DNA of 64,000 nt from DSOI01 sp041394885 (GCA_041394885.1 JAWKHI010000038.1:1-64000), one strand, 5' to 3'. Shown: positions 8,519-17,091, numbered from the stretch's first letter. Numbers and translations: made by a program. The notes: a model not told the origin generated them from the letters alone.

Positions 8519-9162
8519 CCGAAGCGCTCCTCCTTCCAAGGATCGCCGTTGTTGTGATAGCCGTTGCGCTCCCAGAAACCGGACTGATCGCGAGGCAGCA
8601 TTTCCAGGGCTGAGAGCCACTTGGCGCTTTTCCAGGCGTAGAGGCGGGGGACGATCAGCCGAGCCGGGCCACCATGGTCCGGGGTAAGCGGGTCACCGTC
8701 GTGGGCGATGGCGATGAGGGCGTCTTCGGCGAGGAACTCCTGGATGGGCATGTTGGTGGTCCAGCCGCGGTCGTAGCCGTGGGCGACGACGAAACGGGCA
8801 TCGTCGCGGACGCCGCCGCATTGGGCGACAAGTTCGCGTGTGGACACGCCTTCCCAGACGTTCCCAAGGCGGGACCAGCGGGTGACGCAATGGAAGTCCG
8901 CGAAGACCTTTACGCGCGGCAGCGCGAGGAACTCGTCCCAGGTCCATGCGCGGCTCTGGTTGACGAGTCCGAAAACCTGTAGCTTCCAGTGGTCACTCGA
9001 CATGGAGGGCGTGCCGTTGGCGTCAAGGACGGGCCATTTGCGTGTACGGGACTGGCCGGGCGGGATGCGATTGGGGCGGCGGGTGTCGGCGCTGACGATG
9101 ACGCCATCGCCCGCTGTGTCGGGATGGGGGATGGATTCCGGCTGTGGTTTGTCGTTGTCCAT
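8506..9162 (-). CDS. Molybdopterin-dependent oxidoreductase (sulfite-oxidase fold)
   Basis: The 218-residue protein has the oxidoreductase molybdopterin-binding domain of sulfite oxidase/MsrP-like enzymes. The molybdenum-ligating cysteine is Cys92 in FADFHCVTRWS. Other landmarks are the TRWS and GWTTNMP segments and DHGGPARLIVPRLYAWKSAK. No Tat or Sec signal precedes the domain, so it seems cytoplasmic, unlike MsrP. The substrate is unknown. A Shine-Dalgarno site (AAGGA) precedes the ATG. The gene overlaps the MBL-fold gene by 13 bases. Confidence 0.88.
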   Translation of the reverse strand: MDNDKPQPESIPHPDTAGDGVIVSADTRRPNRIPPGQSRTRKWPVLDANGTPSMSSDHWKLQVFGLVNQSRAWTWDEFLALPRVKVFADFHCVTRWSRLGNVWEGVSTRELVAQCGGVRDDARFVVAHGYDRGWTTNMPIQEFLAEDALIAIAHDGDPLTPDHGGPARLIVPRLYAWKSAKWLSALEMLPRDQSGFWERNGYHNNGDPWKEERFGWGA

Positions 9163-9244
9163 TTATTCCTTCTATTCTATCGAGCAATTCCGGGCCAAGC
9201 TTGCGGCGAGGATCGGCTGTCTTGCTGAGATTTTGCTCGGAACG

Positions 9245-9259
9245 AAGCACTAGGTGCTT
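9245..9259 (+). other. Small inverted repeat before the gene at 9274
   Basis: AAGCAC-TAG-GTGCTT is a perfect 6-bp inverted repeat 14 bases before the ATG at 9274. It could be an operator half-site pair or a short leader hairpin. It has no T-tract, so it is not a terminator. Confidence 0.25.
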
Positions 9260-9273
9260 GGAGAGAGACTTCC

Positions 9274-9702
9274 ATGCCACTGGTGTTGTTACTGTTTTTC
9301 GGTATCACCGCCGCGGCGCAGACGTCGAGCAAGGTGGAGTACCTGGGAGGAACGATCACCGAGTTCCCGGGCGGCGTGGGCGGCGCCCTCCGTGTCGACG
9401 ATCCGCGGCATCTAATCTTTTCGACGCGCAAAACCTCGATAGGGGTTCCCTACGATCGCGTCAATCTACTCGAATACGGGCAGCACGTAAGCCGGCGGCT
9501 GGTGCTGGCTTATCTGTTGGGTCCGTGGGTGCTACCCAGCAAGAAGCTGAAGCACTACCTGACGGTCGGGTTCGAATCGGATGAGGGCGAGCAGCAGGCG
9601 ATGGTATTCCGGGTCGATAAGAGCCATGTCCGGGTGGTGCTGGCGAGCCTGGAGGCGCGCACCGGCGTCAAGGTGGACTATCTGGACGAGCAACCAAAAT
9701 GA
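9274..9702 (+). CDS. Small exported protein of unknown function
   Basis: The 142-residue protein has a short signal peptide (VLLLFFGITAAAQ, cut near residue 16) and a soluble C-terminal domain that starts KVEYLGGTITEFPGG. I do not recognise the family. Its stop overlaps the next start by 4 bases (ATGA, 9699-9702), so the two exported proteins are probably made together. Confidence 0.65.
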   Translation: MPLVLLLFFGITAAAQTSSKVEYLGGTITEFPGGVGGALRVDDPRHLIFSTRKTSIGVPYDRVNLLEYGQHVSRRLVLAYLLGPWVLPSKKLKHYLTVGFESDEGEQQAMVFRVDKSHVRVVLASLEARTGVKVDYLDEQPK

Positions 9703-10250
9703 AAACAATCACGGGTTTGCTGATGGCAGTCACCTTGTGGGCGGTCGAGCCCGCACCGGAAGCCCAACTTCTGGCCGTCCGCCGGATCCACGTGGAAAGG
9801 CTCGGAGGAGGAGAGACAGCGAATCATCTGCGGGACATGCTCATCGCGAGCATCCAACGGACCGGTTTGTACATCCTGACCGACAATCCTGAGACGGCGG
9901 ACGCGTTCCTACGAGGTTCCGCGGAGGACCTGGTTTTCACCGACGTGACGCAGTCGAGCGATGGGATCAGCGGGCGGGAGCAACTGGGACTGGGTACGAC
10001 GTCGACACGAAGCGGGACGGGGCGCTTCAGCGGCAGCGCCAGTATCTCGGATCGGGAGTCGACGCGTAGCGCGCATAGAAAGCACGAGTCGGCGGCGGCG
10101 GTTCGACTCGTGAATAAGAACGGGGATGTGATCTGGTCGACAACGCAAGAGAGCTTGGGAGCGAAGTTTCGGGGGGCGTCGGCGGACGTGGCAGAGAAGA
10201 TAACCCGGCAGTTGCAGAGGGACTATATCCGAGTGAAGAAAGGACAGTAG
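9699..10250 (+). CDS. Exported protein of unknown function, CsgG/DUF4136-like guess
   Basis: The 183-residue protein has a signal peptide (LLMAVTLWAVEPAPEA). The mature part reads like a small periplasmic alpha/beta domain: an RRIHVERLGGGETANHLRDM strand-helix, then ILTDNPETADAFLRGSAEDL, a Ser/Thr/Arg-rich insertion (about 100-130), and a KNGDVIWSTTQES strand. That pattern is seen in lipoproteins that recompute a value over resources marked by decay, but the assignment is only a resemblance. It overlaps the previous gene by 4 bases. Confidence 0.6.
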   Translation: MKTITGLLMAVTLWAVEPAPEAQLLAVRRIHVERLGGGETANHLRDMLIASIQRTGLYILTDNPETADAFLRGSAEDLVFTDVTQSSDGISGREQLGLGTTSTRSGTGRFSGSASISDRESTRSAHRKHESAAAVRLVNKNGDVIWSTTQESLGAKFRGASADVAEKITRQLQRDYIRVKKGQ

Positions 10251-10305
10251 GAATATGGAAGAGATGATGTTAGGATGTGTATTGAAGGAGGAGATCGTAC
10301 ACATC

Positions 10306-10500
10306 GTGAGAACCAATATCGTGATTGACGACAACTTGATGCAGCAAGCGTTGCGGGCCACGGGCTTGAAAACCAAGCGCGAGGCGGTCGACTTGGGATT
10401 GCGGACCCTGCTTCGCTTGAGCAAGCAGGCTGAGATCCGGCAATTGCGAGGCAGACTAGCCTGGGAGGGCGATTTGGACGCGATGCGGAGAGACAGGTGA
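10306..10500 (+). CDS. vapB: VapB-type antitoxin
   Basis: The 64-residue protein matches the small VapB antitoxins paired with PIN toxins: TNIVIDDNLMQQALRATGLK at the N-terminus (ribbon-helix-helix-like) and LRGRLAWEGDLDAMR at the C-terminus, the part that should block the toxin. I chose GTG at 10306 because the family starts with MRTNIVIDD; GGAGGAG lies 12 bases upstream. An in-frame ATG at 10255 would add 17 residues that do not look like the family. Its stop overlaps the toxin start (GTGA). VapB proteins usually repress their own promoter. Confidence 0.82.
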   Translation: MRTNIVIDDNLMQQALRATGLKTKREAVDLGLRTLLRLSKQAEIRQLRGRLAWEGDLDAMRRDR

Positions 10501-10889
10501 TCCTGGTCGATTCGAGCGTTTGGATCGATTTTTTCCGGGGAAAGAGCACGCCGCAAACCGAACGGCTGGAGGCGTTGCTCGGCAATGAGCCGGTGGCGAT
10601 CGGGGATCTGATGTTGACCGAGGTGCTGCAGGGATTTACGAATCAGCGGGACTTCGATTTGGCACGGGAGATGCTCGACAGCCTCACGGTGGTGGAGTTG
10701 GGCGGGCATGGAATCAGCGTACAGGCGGCGCGCAACTACAGGGCATTACGGACGCTGGGCGCCAGGGTACGCAAGACCATCGACACGACCATCGCCACAC
10801 GGTGCATTGAGGGGGGCTACCAGTTGCTGCACAGTGACCGCGATTTCGACGCGTTCGCGCAACACCTGGGTCTTCGCGTTATTGCCTGA
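10497..10889 (+). CDS. vapC: VapC-type PIN-domain toxin ribonuclease
   Basis: The 130-residue PIN domain is the toxin of the pair. Predicted Mg2+-binding acidic residues are Asp5 (VDSSVW), Glu42 (TEV), Asp96 (KTIDTTIA) and Asp114/Asp118 (HSDRDFD), so the active site looks intact. Known VapC proteins cut tRNA or rRNA. The start is GTG at 10497, overlapping the antitoxin stop by 4 bases. The 3' end overlaps the convergent DUF167 gene by 11 bases. Confidence 0.9.
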   Translation: MILVDSSVWIDFFRGKSTPQTERLEALLGNEPVAIGDLMLTEVLQGFTNQRDFDLAREMLDSLTVVELGGHGISVQAARNYRALRTLGARVRKTIDTTIATRCIEGGYQLLHSDRDFDAFAQHLGLRVIA

Positions 10890-11103
10890 TCCGGACCCGT
10901 TTGCGCGTATTCGTGGCCCCCGCAACGATCTCCACATCGCGTTCGGGCACCTGAAAATGCCGGGCCAGCACCGCGCGTAGTTCCTCGTTGGCTTTTCCTT
11001 TTTCCGGCACCGCAGCCACTTTCACCTTGAGCGACCCATCGTCGAGGGTGCCCACCACTTCGCTGCGGGAACTGCGGGGAACCACCTTCACCGTAATTTC
11101 CAC
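10879..11103 (-). CDS. DUF167 (YggU-type) family protein
   Basis: The 74-residue protein matches DUF167: EITVKVVPRSSRSEVVG at the start, SLKVKVAAVPEKGKANEELR in the middle, and DVEIVAGATNTRKRVRI at the end. The family is widespread, its function unproven. It is the last gene of the leftward tldD-pmbA operon and overlaps the preceding gene by 16 bases. Confidence 0.88.
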   Translation of the reverse strand: MEITVKVVPRSSRSEVVGTLDDGSLKVKVAAVPEKGKANEELRAVLARHFQVPERDVEIVAGATNTRKRVRIRQ

Positions 11104-12341
11104 GTGCGCATCTCCCCGGGCTCCAGATCGACGGGCTTGAAGCCGGCGGGGGCCAGATTGGGCCCGGGTTTGTAGCCGGCATCGAGCCGAAAGACCTTAC
11201 CCACCGCGTCCACGGAGCAGGATCCGGGCTCTTTGCCGCGCTCGGCGAGACACTCGAACCCGATCTCCGCGGCTTTGGCGCCGGCTGGAAGACGCACCGC
11301 GGTACGGACCCAGCCCGACCGTTCGATGGCCCAATCGAAGCGTCCGCGATGGGTGGCGATCCAGCGTCCGGCGACACGCACGCGGGCGGCGACGCGGGTA
11401 TTGCGATTTTCGATTTTCGCCTCGATGTAGAGGTACTCGCGGGCGTCGCCGACGAGGCCGGTGACTTTGCCCTCGCGCGCCAGTTCCTCGGCGGCGACAC
11501 GATACATCTCGGGATGGGTATCCATGACGAGTTCGCGCGACGCCTGAGACAAGTCGACGAGGATCGGTTTCAGCGCGACGCGTTCGCCACCCGTCGCGTT
11601 GAGTCCTGGGCCGACCATGTTGTTGTCGGTGATGACGCCGAGCACGGGATGATCGCCTTCAAAGGGGCCGGTGTAGTCGACGTCCTGGTGATTTTTGGTT
11701 TGAATGGTGGCGCGGAGCCGTTTTCCGGAAGCGTCCACCCAGACGCGATAGACGTGTTCGATGTCGGTGGTGCGCCCCCAACGCGCAAGGAGAGCGGGGG
11801 TTGAGGTGCCGCCATCTTCGTTGGAGAAGATCACGGTGTATTGGAGATAGTCGCCTGCCGAGTCATGCAGGCGTTCGACGTACATCAGCAGAGGCAAGTC
11901 ACTCTGGGTGCCGATGGCGTTGGCGCGACGTTCCAGGATGGGCGAGTGGGAGTCAATATCACCGGCCCAGGCGAGCCCGAATCCAAGGACGAGCATGGCG
12001 AGGGTGGAGCGTAGCAGGGCGAGCAGGCGCGGCGTGGGGTAGGGTTTCTGGAGTACGTGATCGACCATCGTCTTTTCCGGACGGCCATTGAGTGAGCCGG
12101 GGAAACCGGAAGAGACTATGATGCGAGAGTCCGGCAGGCGGCGGCGGACTTCACGAATGAGGCGCAGGCCGTCTTCGAGGTCCGGAAGGCGCAGGTCGGC
12201 GACGACGCAATCGGCCGGCAGGCTATCGAGCGCGCGATCGACGGAGTTGGCCGCGGTGACGTGATGGCCATCGAGGGCGATGGCTTGCCGGCGCGACTCG
12301 AGAAGGTCAAGGTTGTCGTCCACCAACAAGATACGGGCCAT
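11088..12341 (-). CDS. Response-regulator receiver domain fused to a membrane segment and exported domain
   Basis: The 417-residue protein begins with a CheY-like receiver domain (1-112): acidic pair Asp8/Asp9, phospho-acceptor Asp49 in VVADLRLPD, Ser77, and Lys99 in LQKPYP. With no stop or linker it passes into a hydrophobic segment that looks like a signal peptide (STLAMLVLGFGLAWAG, 112-127) and then ~290 residues of beta-rich sequence I do not recognise. If this is one protein, the receiver is cytoplasmic and the rest outside. An internal ATG at Met116 could instead start a separate exported protein. The frame opens 28 codons upstream, but MARILLVDDN is the domain start. Confidence 0.7.
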   Translation of the reverse strand: MARILLVDDNLDLLESRRQAIALDGHHVTAANSVDRALDSLPADCVVADLRLPDLEDGLRLIREVRRRLPDSRIIVSSGFPGSLNGRPEKTMVDHVLQKPYPTPRLLALLRSTLAMLVLGFGLAWAGDIDSHSPILERRANAIGTQSDLPLLMYVERLHDSAGDYLQYTVIFSNEDGGTSTPALLARWGRTTDIEHVYRVWVDASGKRLRATIQTKNHQDVDYTGPFEGDHPVLGVITDNNMVGPGLNATGGERVALKPILVDLSQASRELVMDTHPEMYRVAAEELAREGKVTGLVGDAREYLYIEAKIENRNTRVAARVRVAGRWIATHRGRFDWAIERSGWVRTAVRLPAGAKAAEIGFECLAERGKEPGSCSVDAVGKVFRLDAGYKPGPNLAPAGFKPVDLEPGEMRTWKLR

Positions 12342-12357
12342 TATCGAAACCAACTTA

Positions 12358-12819
12358 TTAGAAAAGTATTTGGGCGATGACCAGTTGCGGCATGGTCTGA
12401 TTCCAGCTCTCGGGGATGTCGTCAAAGGGGAGGCGGAACGACTTGGTGGCGCCGACTTTCAGCCCGCCGGAGGTCGCCTTGACGATGGGTACGCGGAGTC
12501 GCCGCACCACCTGCGCGTATGGATCGTAGAAGATGCAGGTCAGCTCGACATGCCTGACATCGCGATCGCCGGCGTTGGCAATGGTGCCGGTGATCTCGAC
12601 CACGGCCTGGCCGAGATAGCTTTCGTGGGCTTTCATCTCAACATTGGCGAGCTTGAGGTTGCGTGTATACGCCTTGGCCTCGGCGGTGAGGGGGGCCGGC
12701 TCGGCGCGGGCCATGCCGTACTTCACGTATAGATAACCCGCGGTGGCGATACCGGCAACCACCAGAAGCCCAATCAGAGCGGGAATCGGAATGAGAGGTT
12801 TGGTCTCTTCACCGGCCAC
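12358..12819 (-). CDS. Single-pass membrane protein with FxLYD/DUF2393-like outer domain
   Basis: The 153-residue protein has a short cytoplasmic tail, one membrane helix (about 12-34, PIPALIGLLVVAGIATAGYL), and an outer beta domain. The domain (AVVEITGTIANAGDRDVRHV, then IFYDPYAQVVRR) follows the pattern of FxLYD or DUF2393 domains. The function is unknown. It overlaps the end of the upstream pmbA gene by 11 bases and lies 16 bases before the receiver fusion, so it belongs to the same operon. Confidence 0.72.
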   Translation of the reverse strand: MAGEETKPLIPIPALIGLLVVAGIATAGYLYVKYGMARAEPAPLTAEAKAYTRNLKLANVEMKAHESYLGQAVVEITGTIANAGDRDVRHVELTCIFYDPYAQVVRRLRVPIVKATSGGLKVGATKSFRLPFDDIPESWNQTMPQLVIAQILF

Positions 12820-14194
12820 TAATCGTCATCTCCCTGATCCAAATCGTGGGCGCCGCCACCGATCCCTGAAACTCCAGATCATTGCCCAGACCGGCTACGT
12901 TGGTGAGCATGTCTTTGAAGTTACCGGCGATGGTCACCTCCGAAACAGGATACGCGATCCGTCCGTCTTCAAACCACAACCCTGTTGCGCCGCGGGAGTA
13001 ATCGCCGGTGACGGGGTTGAAACCGAAGCCGAGCAGTTGCATGACGAGGAGCCCGGAGCCGGCTTGCCGCATCAGCTCTTCGGGTGAAGCGCTTCCTTTT
13101 TCAATAAAGAGATTGCCGTGGCCGACGCCGGCGTTGCCGGTGAGTCCGCGGCTGGCGTTGCCGGTGGTAGGCATGCCGAGCTTGCGGCCGGTGTAGGTGT
13201 TGAGGAGGTAGTTCTCGAGCACACCGTTTTCGATGACCGGGGTGCGCCGGGAGGGTACGCCTTCGTCATCGAACGGCGACGTACCGAACAGGCCGGGGAG
13301 AGTCGCGTCGTCAATGACGGTGAGCGAAGGCGCGGCAACGGTTTGGCCCAAACGGTCATGCCAGGAAGAAGCCTTTCGGTAGATGGCGTCGCCACTGGCG
13401 AGTTCAAAGACATGGCCGACCAGGGTGCGTGCGACGCGAGGTTCAAAGATGACGGCGGCCTTGCAGGTTTCGATCTTGCGTGGGTTCAGGCGCAGCAGCA
13501 CGCGTTCGGCGGCCTTGCGGCCGACGCTTTCGGGATCCTCGAGCCGGGCGGCCTCGCGCGAAACGGTATACCAGTAGTCGCGCTCCATGCGTCCATCGAA
13601 CTGGGCGACGGGGGCGACGCTGAGTGAGCAACTGGTGGTCTGGTAGGAGCCGCAAAACCCGAGCGAGTTGGCGAAGGCCTGGCGTGAGACGTGGCTACCG
13701 AAGGAGCCGCCGTCGGAATTGGTAATGCGGGGATCATGGTCCAGGGCGGCTTTTTCGGCGCGGCGGGCGCGCTCGATCTTGTCGGCAGCAGACAGGGCCG
13801 GCACGTCCGGGTAGTAGATGCTCAAATTGCCTTCGAGCTTGCCGAGTTGGGAGGGATCGGGGAGCCCGACGAAAGGATCCTCGGTGGTGATCCTGGCGAG
13901 GTCGACGGCTTGCGCGACCATGGCGCGCAGACCTTCCGGCGAGAAGTCCGACGTATAGGAGGAGCCAATTCGCTTGCCGAACAGGACGCGGATGCCGACG
14001 CCGCGGGAGCCGGACTCTTTCACGCGCTCGATTTCACCGAGGCGAACGTCGGCGCTGAACTCTTCGCCTTCGGCGGCGGTGGCTTCGGAACCGGAGGCGC
14101 CCAACTCGCGCGCCAGACGCACGGCTTCGACGACGGTTTCTTCGAGCCGCTGCGTGCCCCCCCTGGGCGTTGGGTCCGCTGTCAGCGTGCTCAT
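12809..14194 (-). CDS. pmbA: TldD/PmbA family protein, PmbA-type subunit
   Basis: The 461-residue protein is the PmbA (TldE) partner of the TldD protease. Together they form a zinc metalloprotease heterodimer that trims peptides, for example in maturing modified peptides and degrading CcdA. PmbA lacks the HExxxH motif, as here. Landmarks are GIRVLFGKRIGSSYTSDFS, DALPGLFGTSPFDDEGVPS in slightly different form (DDATLPGLFGTSPFDDEG), and the C-terminal GNFKDMLTNVAGLGNDLEF. It starts 4 bases inside the tldD stop (ATGA), so the partners are translationally coupled. Confidence 0.93.
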   Translation of the reverse strand: MSTLTADPTPRGGTQRLEETVVEAVRLARELGASGSEATAAEGEEFSADVRLGEIERVKESGSRGVGIRVLFGKRIGSSYTSDFSPEGLRAMVAQAVDLARITTEDPFVGLPDPSQLGKLEGNLSIYYPDVPALSAADKIERARRAEKAALDHDPRITNSDGGSFGSHVSRQAFANSLGFCGSYQTTSCSLSVAPVAQFDGRMERDYWYTVSREAARLEDPESVGRKAAERVLLRLNPRKIETCKAAVIFEPRVARTLVGHVFELASGDAIYRKASSWHDRLGQTVAAPSLTVIDDATLPGLFGTSPFDDEGVPSRRTPVIENGVLENYLLNTYTGRKLGMPTTGNASRGLTGNAGVGHGNLFIEKGSASPEELMRQAGSGLLVMQLLGFGFNPVTGDYSRGATGLWFEDGRIAYPVSEVTIAGNFKDMLTNVAGLGNDLEFQGSVAAPTIWIREMTISGR

Positions 14195-15624
14195 TGCGCC
14201 GTCCCTCCCACGGTCATGCGATCAATCTTGATGGTAGGTATTCCAACTCCGACCGGGACCGATTGCCCGTCTTTGCCGCAGATACCCATGCCTTCGTCGA
14301 GTTCGAGATCGTGACCCACCATGGAAACGTGTTTGAGCGCCTCGGGGCCGTTGCCGATCAAGGTGGCACCGCGCAGAGGCCGTGTGAGCCGGCCTCCCTC
14401 GATGAGATAGCTCTCGGTGGCGCTGAAAACGAAATTGCCGTTGGTGATGTCGACCTGGCCGCCGCCGAAGTTGGCGCAATAAATGCCGCGGTCGACGCTA
14501 CGGATGATGTCGGCGGGATCGGCGTCGCCCGGGGTCATGAAAGTGTTGGTCATGCGCGGCATGGGGATGTGCTGGTAGCTCTCGCGGCGACCGCTGCCGG
14601 TGATGGCGGCGCCGGTGAGGCGGCTGGAGAGACGGTCCTGCAGGTAGCCGCGGAGGATGCCGTTCTCGATGAGGACATTGCGCTGGGTGGGCATGCCCTC
14701 GTCGTCAACATTGAGGGATCCGCGGCGGGAGGGAATGGTGCCGTCGTCGATGACGGTGACGAGCGGCGAAGCGACCTGCTGTCCGACGCGTCCGGAAAAG
14801 GCGGAGACCCCCTTGCGGTTGAAATCCGCTTCGAGCCCGTGGCCGACGGCTTCATGGAGCAGGATGCCGGGCCAGCCATGGCCGAGAACGACGGTCTGTT
14901 CGCCAGCGGGGGCATCGATGGCGTCGAGCTGGACGATCGCTTGGCGCGCGGCTTCCCTGGCGAAATATTCCGGGGTTTTCTCTTCGTCAAAAAACGCCAG
15001 TTCGACGCGGCCGCCGCCTCCGGCATAGCCGCGTTGGGGCACACCGTCCGGCTCGCGGGCTAGCACGGACACGGCCATGCGCGCCATCGGCTGATGGTCA
15101 AACGAGAGCTTGCCATCGCTGGTGGCCACCAGAACGTGCTTAACGGCATCGACGTAGGACGCCTGGACCTGAAAGACGCGGGGATCGTAGGAACGCCCCG
15201 CCTCGTCGGCGCGCACGACGAGTTTGACGCGCTCGGCAAGCGGGACATCGGCGGGGGGCGTCACCAAGGGATAGAGATTGCGGACATCGGAATACTCAAA
15301 GCCGGTTTTCGCCACCGAGGCGGGCCCCTCCGCGATGCAGGCGGCCACGCGCGCAGCGTGGCGAATGCGCTCGGGCTCCAGCGCGTCGCTGTAGGCGTAG
15401 CCGGTGCGCTCCCCAGCCACCACGCGCACGCCGACACCGAGGGTGACACCCTGGGTGGCGTTTTTGACGATGGACTCATCCATGGAAATGGAGGTGGTGG
15501 TGAGGTACTCGAAATAGAGGTCGGCATAGTCGCCCCCCCGGGAGAGCGCATCGCCGAGATAGGACTCTAAATCGTGCTCTGTGAGGTTGAACTTGCGGGC
15601 GAAAAAGGATTCCGAAAGGCCCAT
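14191..15624 (-). CDS. tldD: Metalloprotease TldD
   Basis: The 477-residue catalytic subunit of the TldD/PmbA protease carries the zinc motif HEAVGH (257-262, in GILLHEAVGHGLEADFNR), plus GVRVVAGERTGYAYSD near residue 70 and DDEGMPTQRNVLIENG in the middle. The length is normal for the family. The ATG at 15622-15624 has TAGGCT about 8 bases upstream rather than a Shine-Dalgarno site. The gene overlaps pmbA by 4 bases and lies 27 bases after the unknown 394-residue protein. Confidence 0.95.
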   Translation of the reverse strand: MGLSESFFARKFNLTEHDLESYLGDALSRGGDYADLYFEYLTTTSISMDESIVKNATQGVTLGVGVRVVAGERTGYAYSDALEPERIRHAARVAACIAEGPASVAKTGFEYSDVRNLYPLVTPPADVPLAERVKLVVRADEAGRSYDPRVFQVQASYVDAVKHVLVATSDGKLSFDHQPMARMAVSVLAREPDGVPQRGYAGGGGRVELAFFDEEKTPEYFAREAARQAIVQLDAIDAPAGEQTVVLGHGWPGILLHEAVGHGLEADFNRKGVSAFSGRVGQQVASPLVTVIDDGTIPSRRGSLNVDDEGMPTQRNVLIENGILRGYLQDRLSSRLTGAAITGSGRRESYQHIPMPRMTNTFMTPGDADPADIIRSVDRGIYCANFGGGQVDITNGNFVFSATESYLIEGGRLTRPLRGATLIGNGPEALKHVSMVGHDLELDEGMGICGKDGQSVPVGVGIPTIKIDRMTVGGTAQ

Positions 15625-15651
15625 ATACTTTGAGCCTAGCAGACCTGCCGG

Positions 15652-16836
15652 CTACCCCTGTTTCTTGAGAGAAGGAGCCGGGGGCAACTCGAGGACCCTA
15701 GCCGCGGTTTTCTTGGCGGCGGTGGGGAACCCCTGGAGACCGGAGACGGCGGGGACGCCGCGGCCGACGATCTCATGCCGGTCATTGACGGTGGTTGAGA
15801 GCTCGAAACGGAACTCGCCGGGCAACCGGTCCTGCTCCTCAATCCGCATGTCGAGGCAGACGGAGCGAAACCGCTCTTCATCGCGGAGGAGTTCATCCAA
15901 GGCGGCGAAGGCGGCCGGGTGGCGGGCGTGGATGGCGGTGATGGTGAGCTCATCGTCGATGCGGGTGCGGATCACCTCCATGGACACGTCGTAGTGACGG
16001 CGTGCACTGCCCACCGGATCGTCGGGCCGTTTGCGTACAGGGGGATCGAGCCTGGCCATGGCTTTGTTCGATTCCGGAGAGCCGAACAAGATGACGTGGC
16101 GCCGCTCGTAATGCGGCGCGAGGCGCATCTCGGAGCCGGATTGATGTTCGACGGCGACGCCGGCCCGGGAAAGGGCGCCGGCGATGGTGGATCGCAGCGC
16201 GGCTTCAGTGTCGAACCCGGGGCGTTCGCGGAAGGTGAGGCGGCCAGAGGCGCGCCAGCGCCGAAACAGCGCGAGCAGTTCGTCGGCATCATCCCCGGCA
16301 GCAAGGCTTTCTTCGCTACAGAGGCTCGAGTCCCAAAGAAAACGTTGTTTCTCCGTGTCGAAGAGAGCCAAAGTTTCGGAGTGCACCAGAAGGGCTCCGG
16401 GTCCGGGAGATTCGCCCGGGGTAGGCATCATCGGGGCGAGGAATTTGCGCGCCGCCCATCCGGGCTGCATGTTGGCTCGGAATACGAGCGCATTGACCTC
16501 TGGTGAATCGCGGCCACTGGGCCGGCCACGGGAACGGGACTGAATTTCAAAGCGGTTGAGCCACCCGGCACCATCCCCACCCGGGCCAAAGTAGGCGTCG
16601 GCCTGGACGCGGATCTGACGGAGAGCGTGCCGGATCTGACGCTCGTCGACAGTGAAATCCGTTTCCATCGTTTTGACGCGGCGGCGTTCCGCGCCGGCAG
16701 CGCCGCGGCAATCAACCAAACGCGCGAAAACACGCTGGGTCAGGGTCTTGGGGTGGTCGAGATCGAACTGGAGCTGGCTCGTAGAGAACCCACGCAGGAC
16801 GGCGGACTCATCGCCACCGAGTTCGCTTTCGTCCAT
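15652..16836 (-). CDS. Protein of unknown function upstream of tldD
   Basis: The 394-residue protein has no signal peptide or membrane helix and no family that I recognise. Features are several charged helices, a HVILFGSPESNKAMARL segment near residue 248 that resembles a nucleotide- or sugar-binding strand-turn-helix, and a basic, proline-rich tail (LELPPAPSLKKQG). The start at 16836 lacks a clear ribosome-binding site; Met57 is a possible later start. It is the first gene of the leftward run that includes tldD and pmbA, so a link to peptide processing is possible but unproven. Confidence 0.62.
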   Translation of the reverse strand: MDESELGGDESAVLRGFSTSQLQFDLDHPKTLTQRVFARLVDCRGAAGAERRRVKTMETDFTVDERQIRHALRQIRVQADAYFGPGGDGAGWLNRFEIQSRSRGRPSGRDSPEVNALVFRANMQPGWAARKFLAPMMPTPGESPGPGALLVHSETLALFDTEKQRFLWDSSLCSEESLAAGDDADELLALFRRWRASGRLTFRERPGFDTEAALRSTIAGALSRAGVAVEHQSGSEMRLAPHYERRHVILFGSPESNKAMARLDPPVRKRPDDPVGSARRHYDVSMEVIRTRIDDELTITAIHARHPAAFAALDELLRDEERFRSVCLDMRIEEQDRLPGEFRFELSTTVNDRHEIVGRGVPAVSGLQGFPTAAKKTAARVLELPPAPSLKKQG

Positions 16837-16986
16837 TCCGGGGGTGCCTCGCTGAATCTCAAAATACCATAAGGGGGGTATCCGTTTCGAGATATTTTTC
16901 GCATGACTATCCGTGACGGGCGGGGAGCAGGCAGGCAGCGCAGGTGCAACCTAATGTTTCGACGAGATTTGGCTCATGATTGACCC

Positions 16987-17091
16987 ATGAGAAAAATGAT
17001 TCTCCTCTCGTTGGCAATCGCAGCCGCTACCAGCGTCGCGCTGGCACGGGCCCGGACACGCCGTCTGAGCCACGTACCCGCAGGCCGCTAA
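16987..17091 (+). CDS. Possible small secreted peptide (34 residues)
   Basis: The short ORF encodes a basic start, a signal-peptide-like hydrophobic core (MILLSLAIAAATSVALA), and about 14 basic residues (RTRRLSHVPAGR at the end). It has no clear ribosome-binding site, and its start lies in the right arm of a short inverted repeat. It could be a chance ORF. The signal-like composition is the only support. Confidence 0.22.
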   Translation: MRKMILLSLAIAAATSVALARARTRRLSHVPAGR

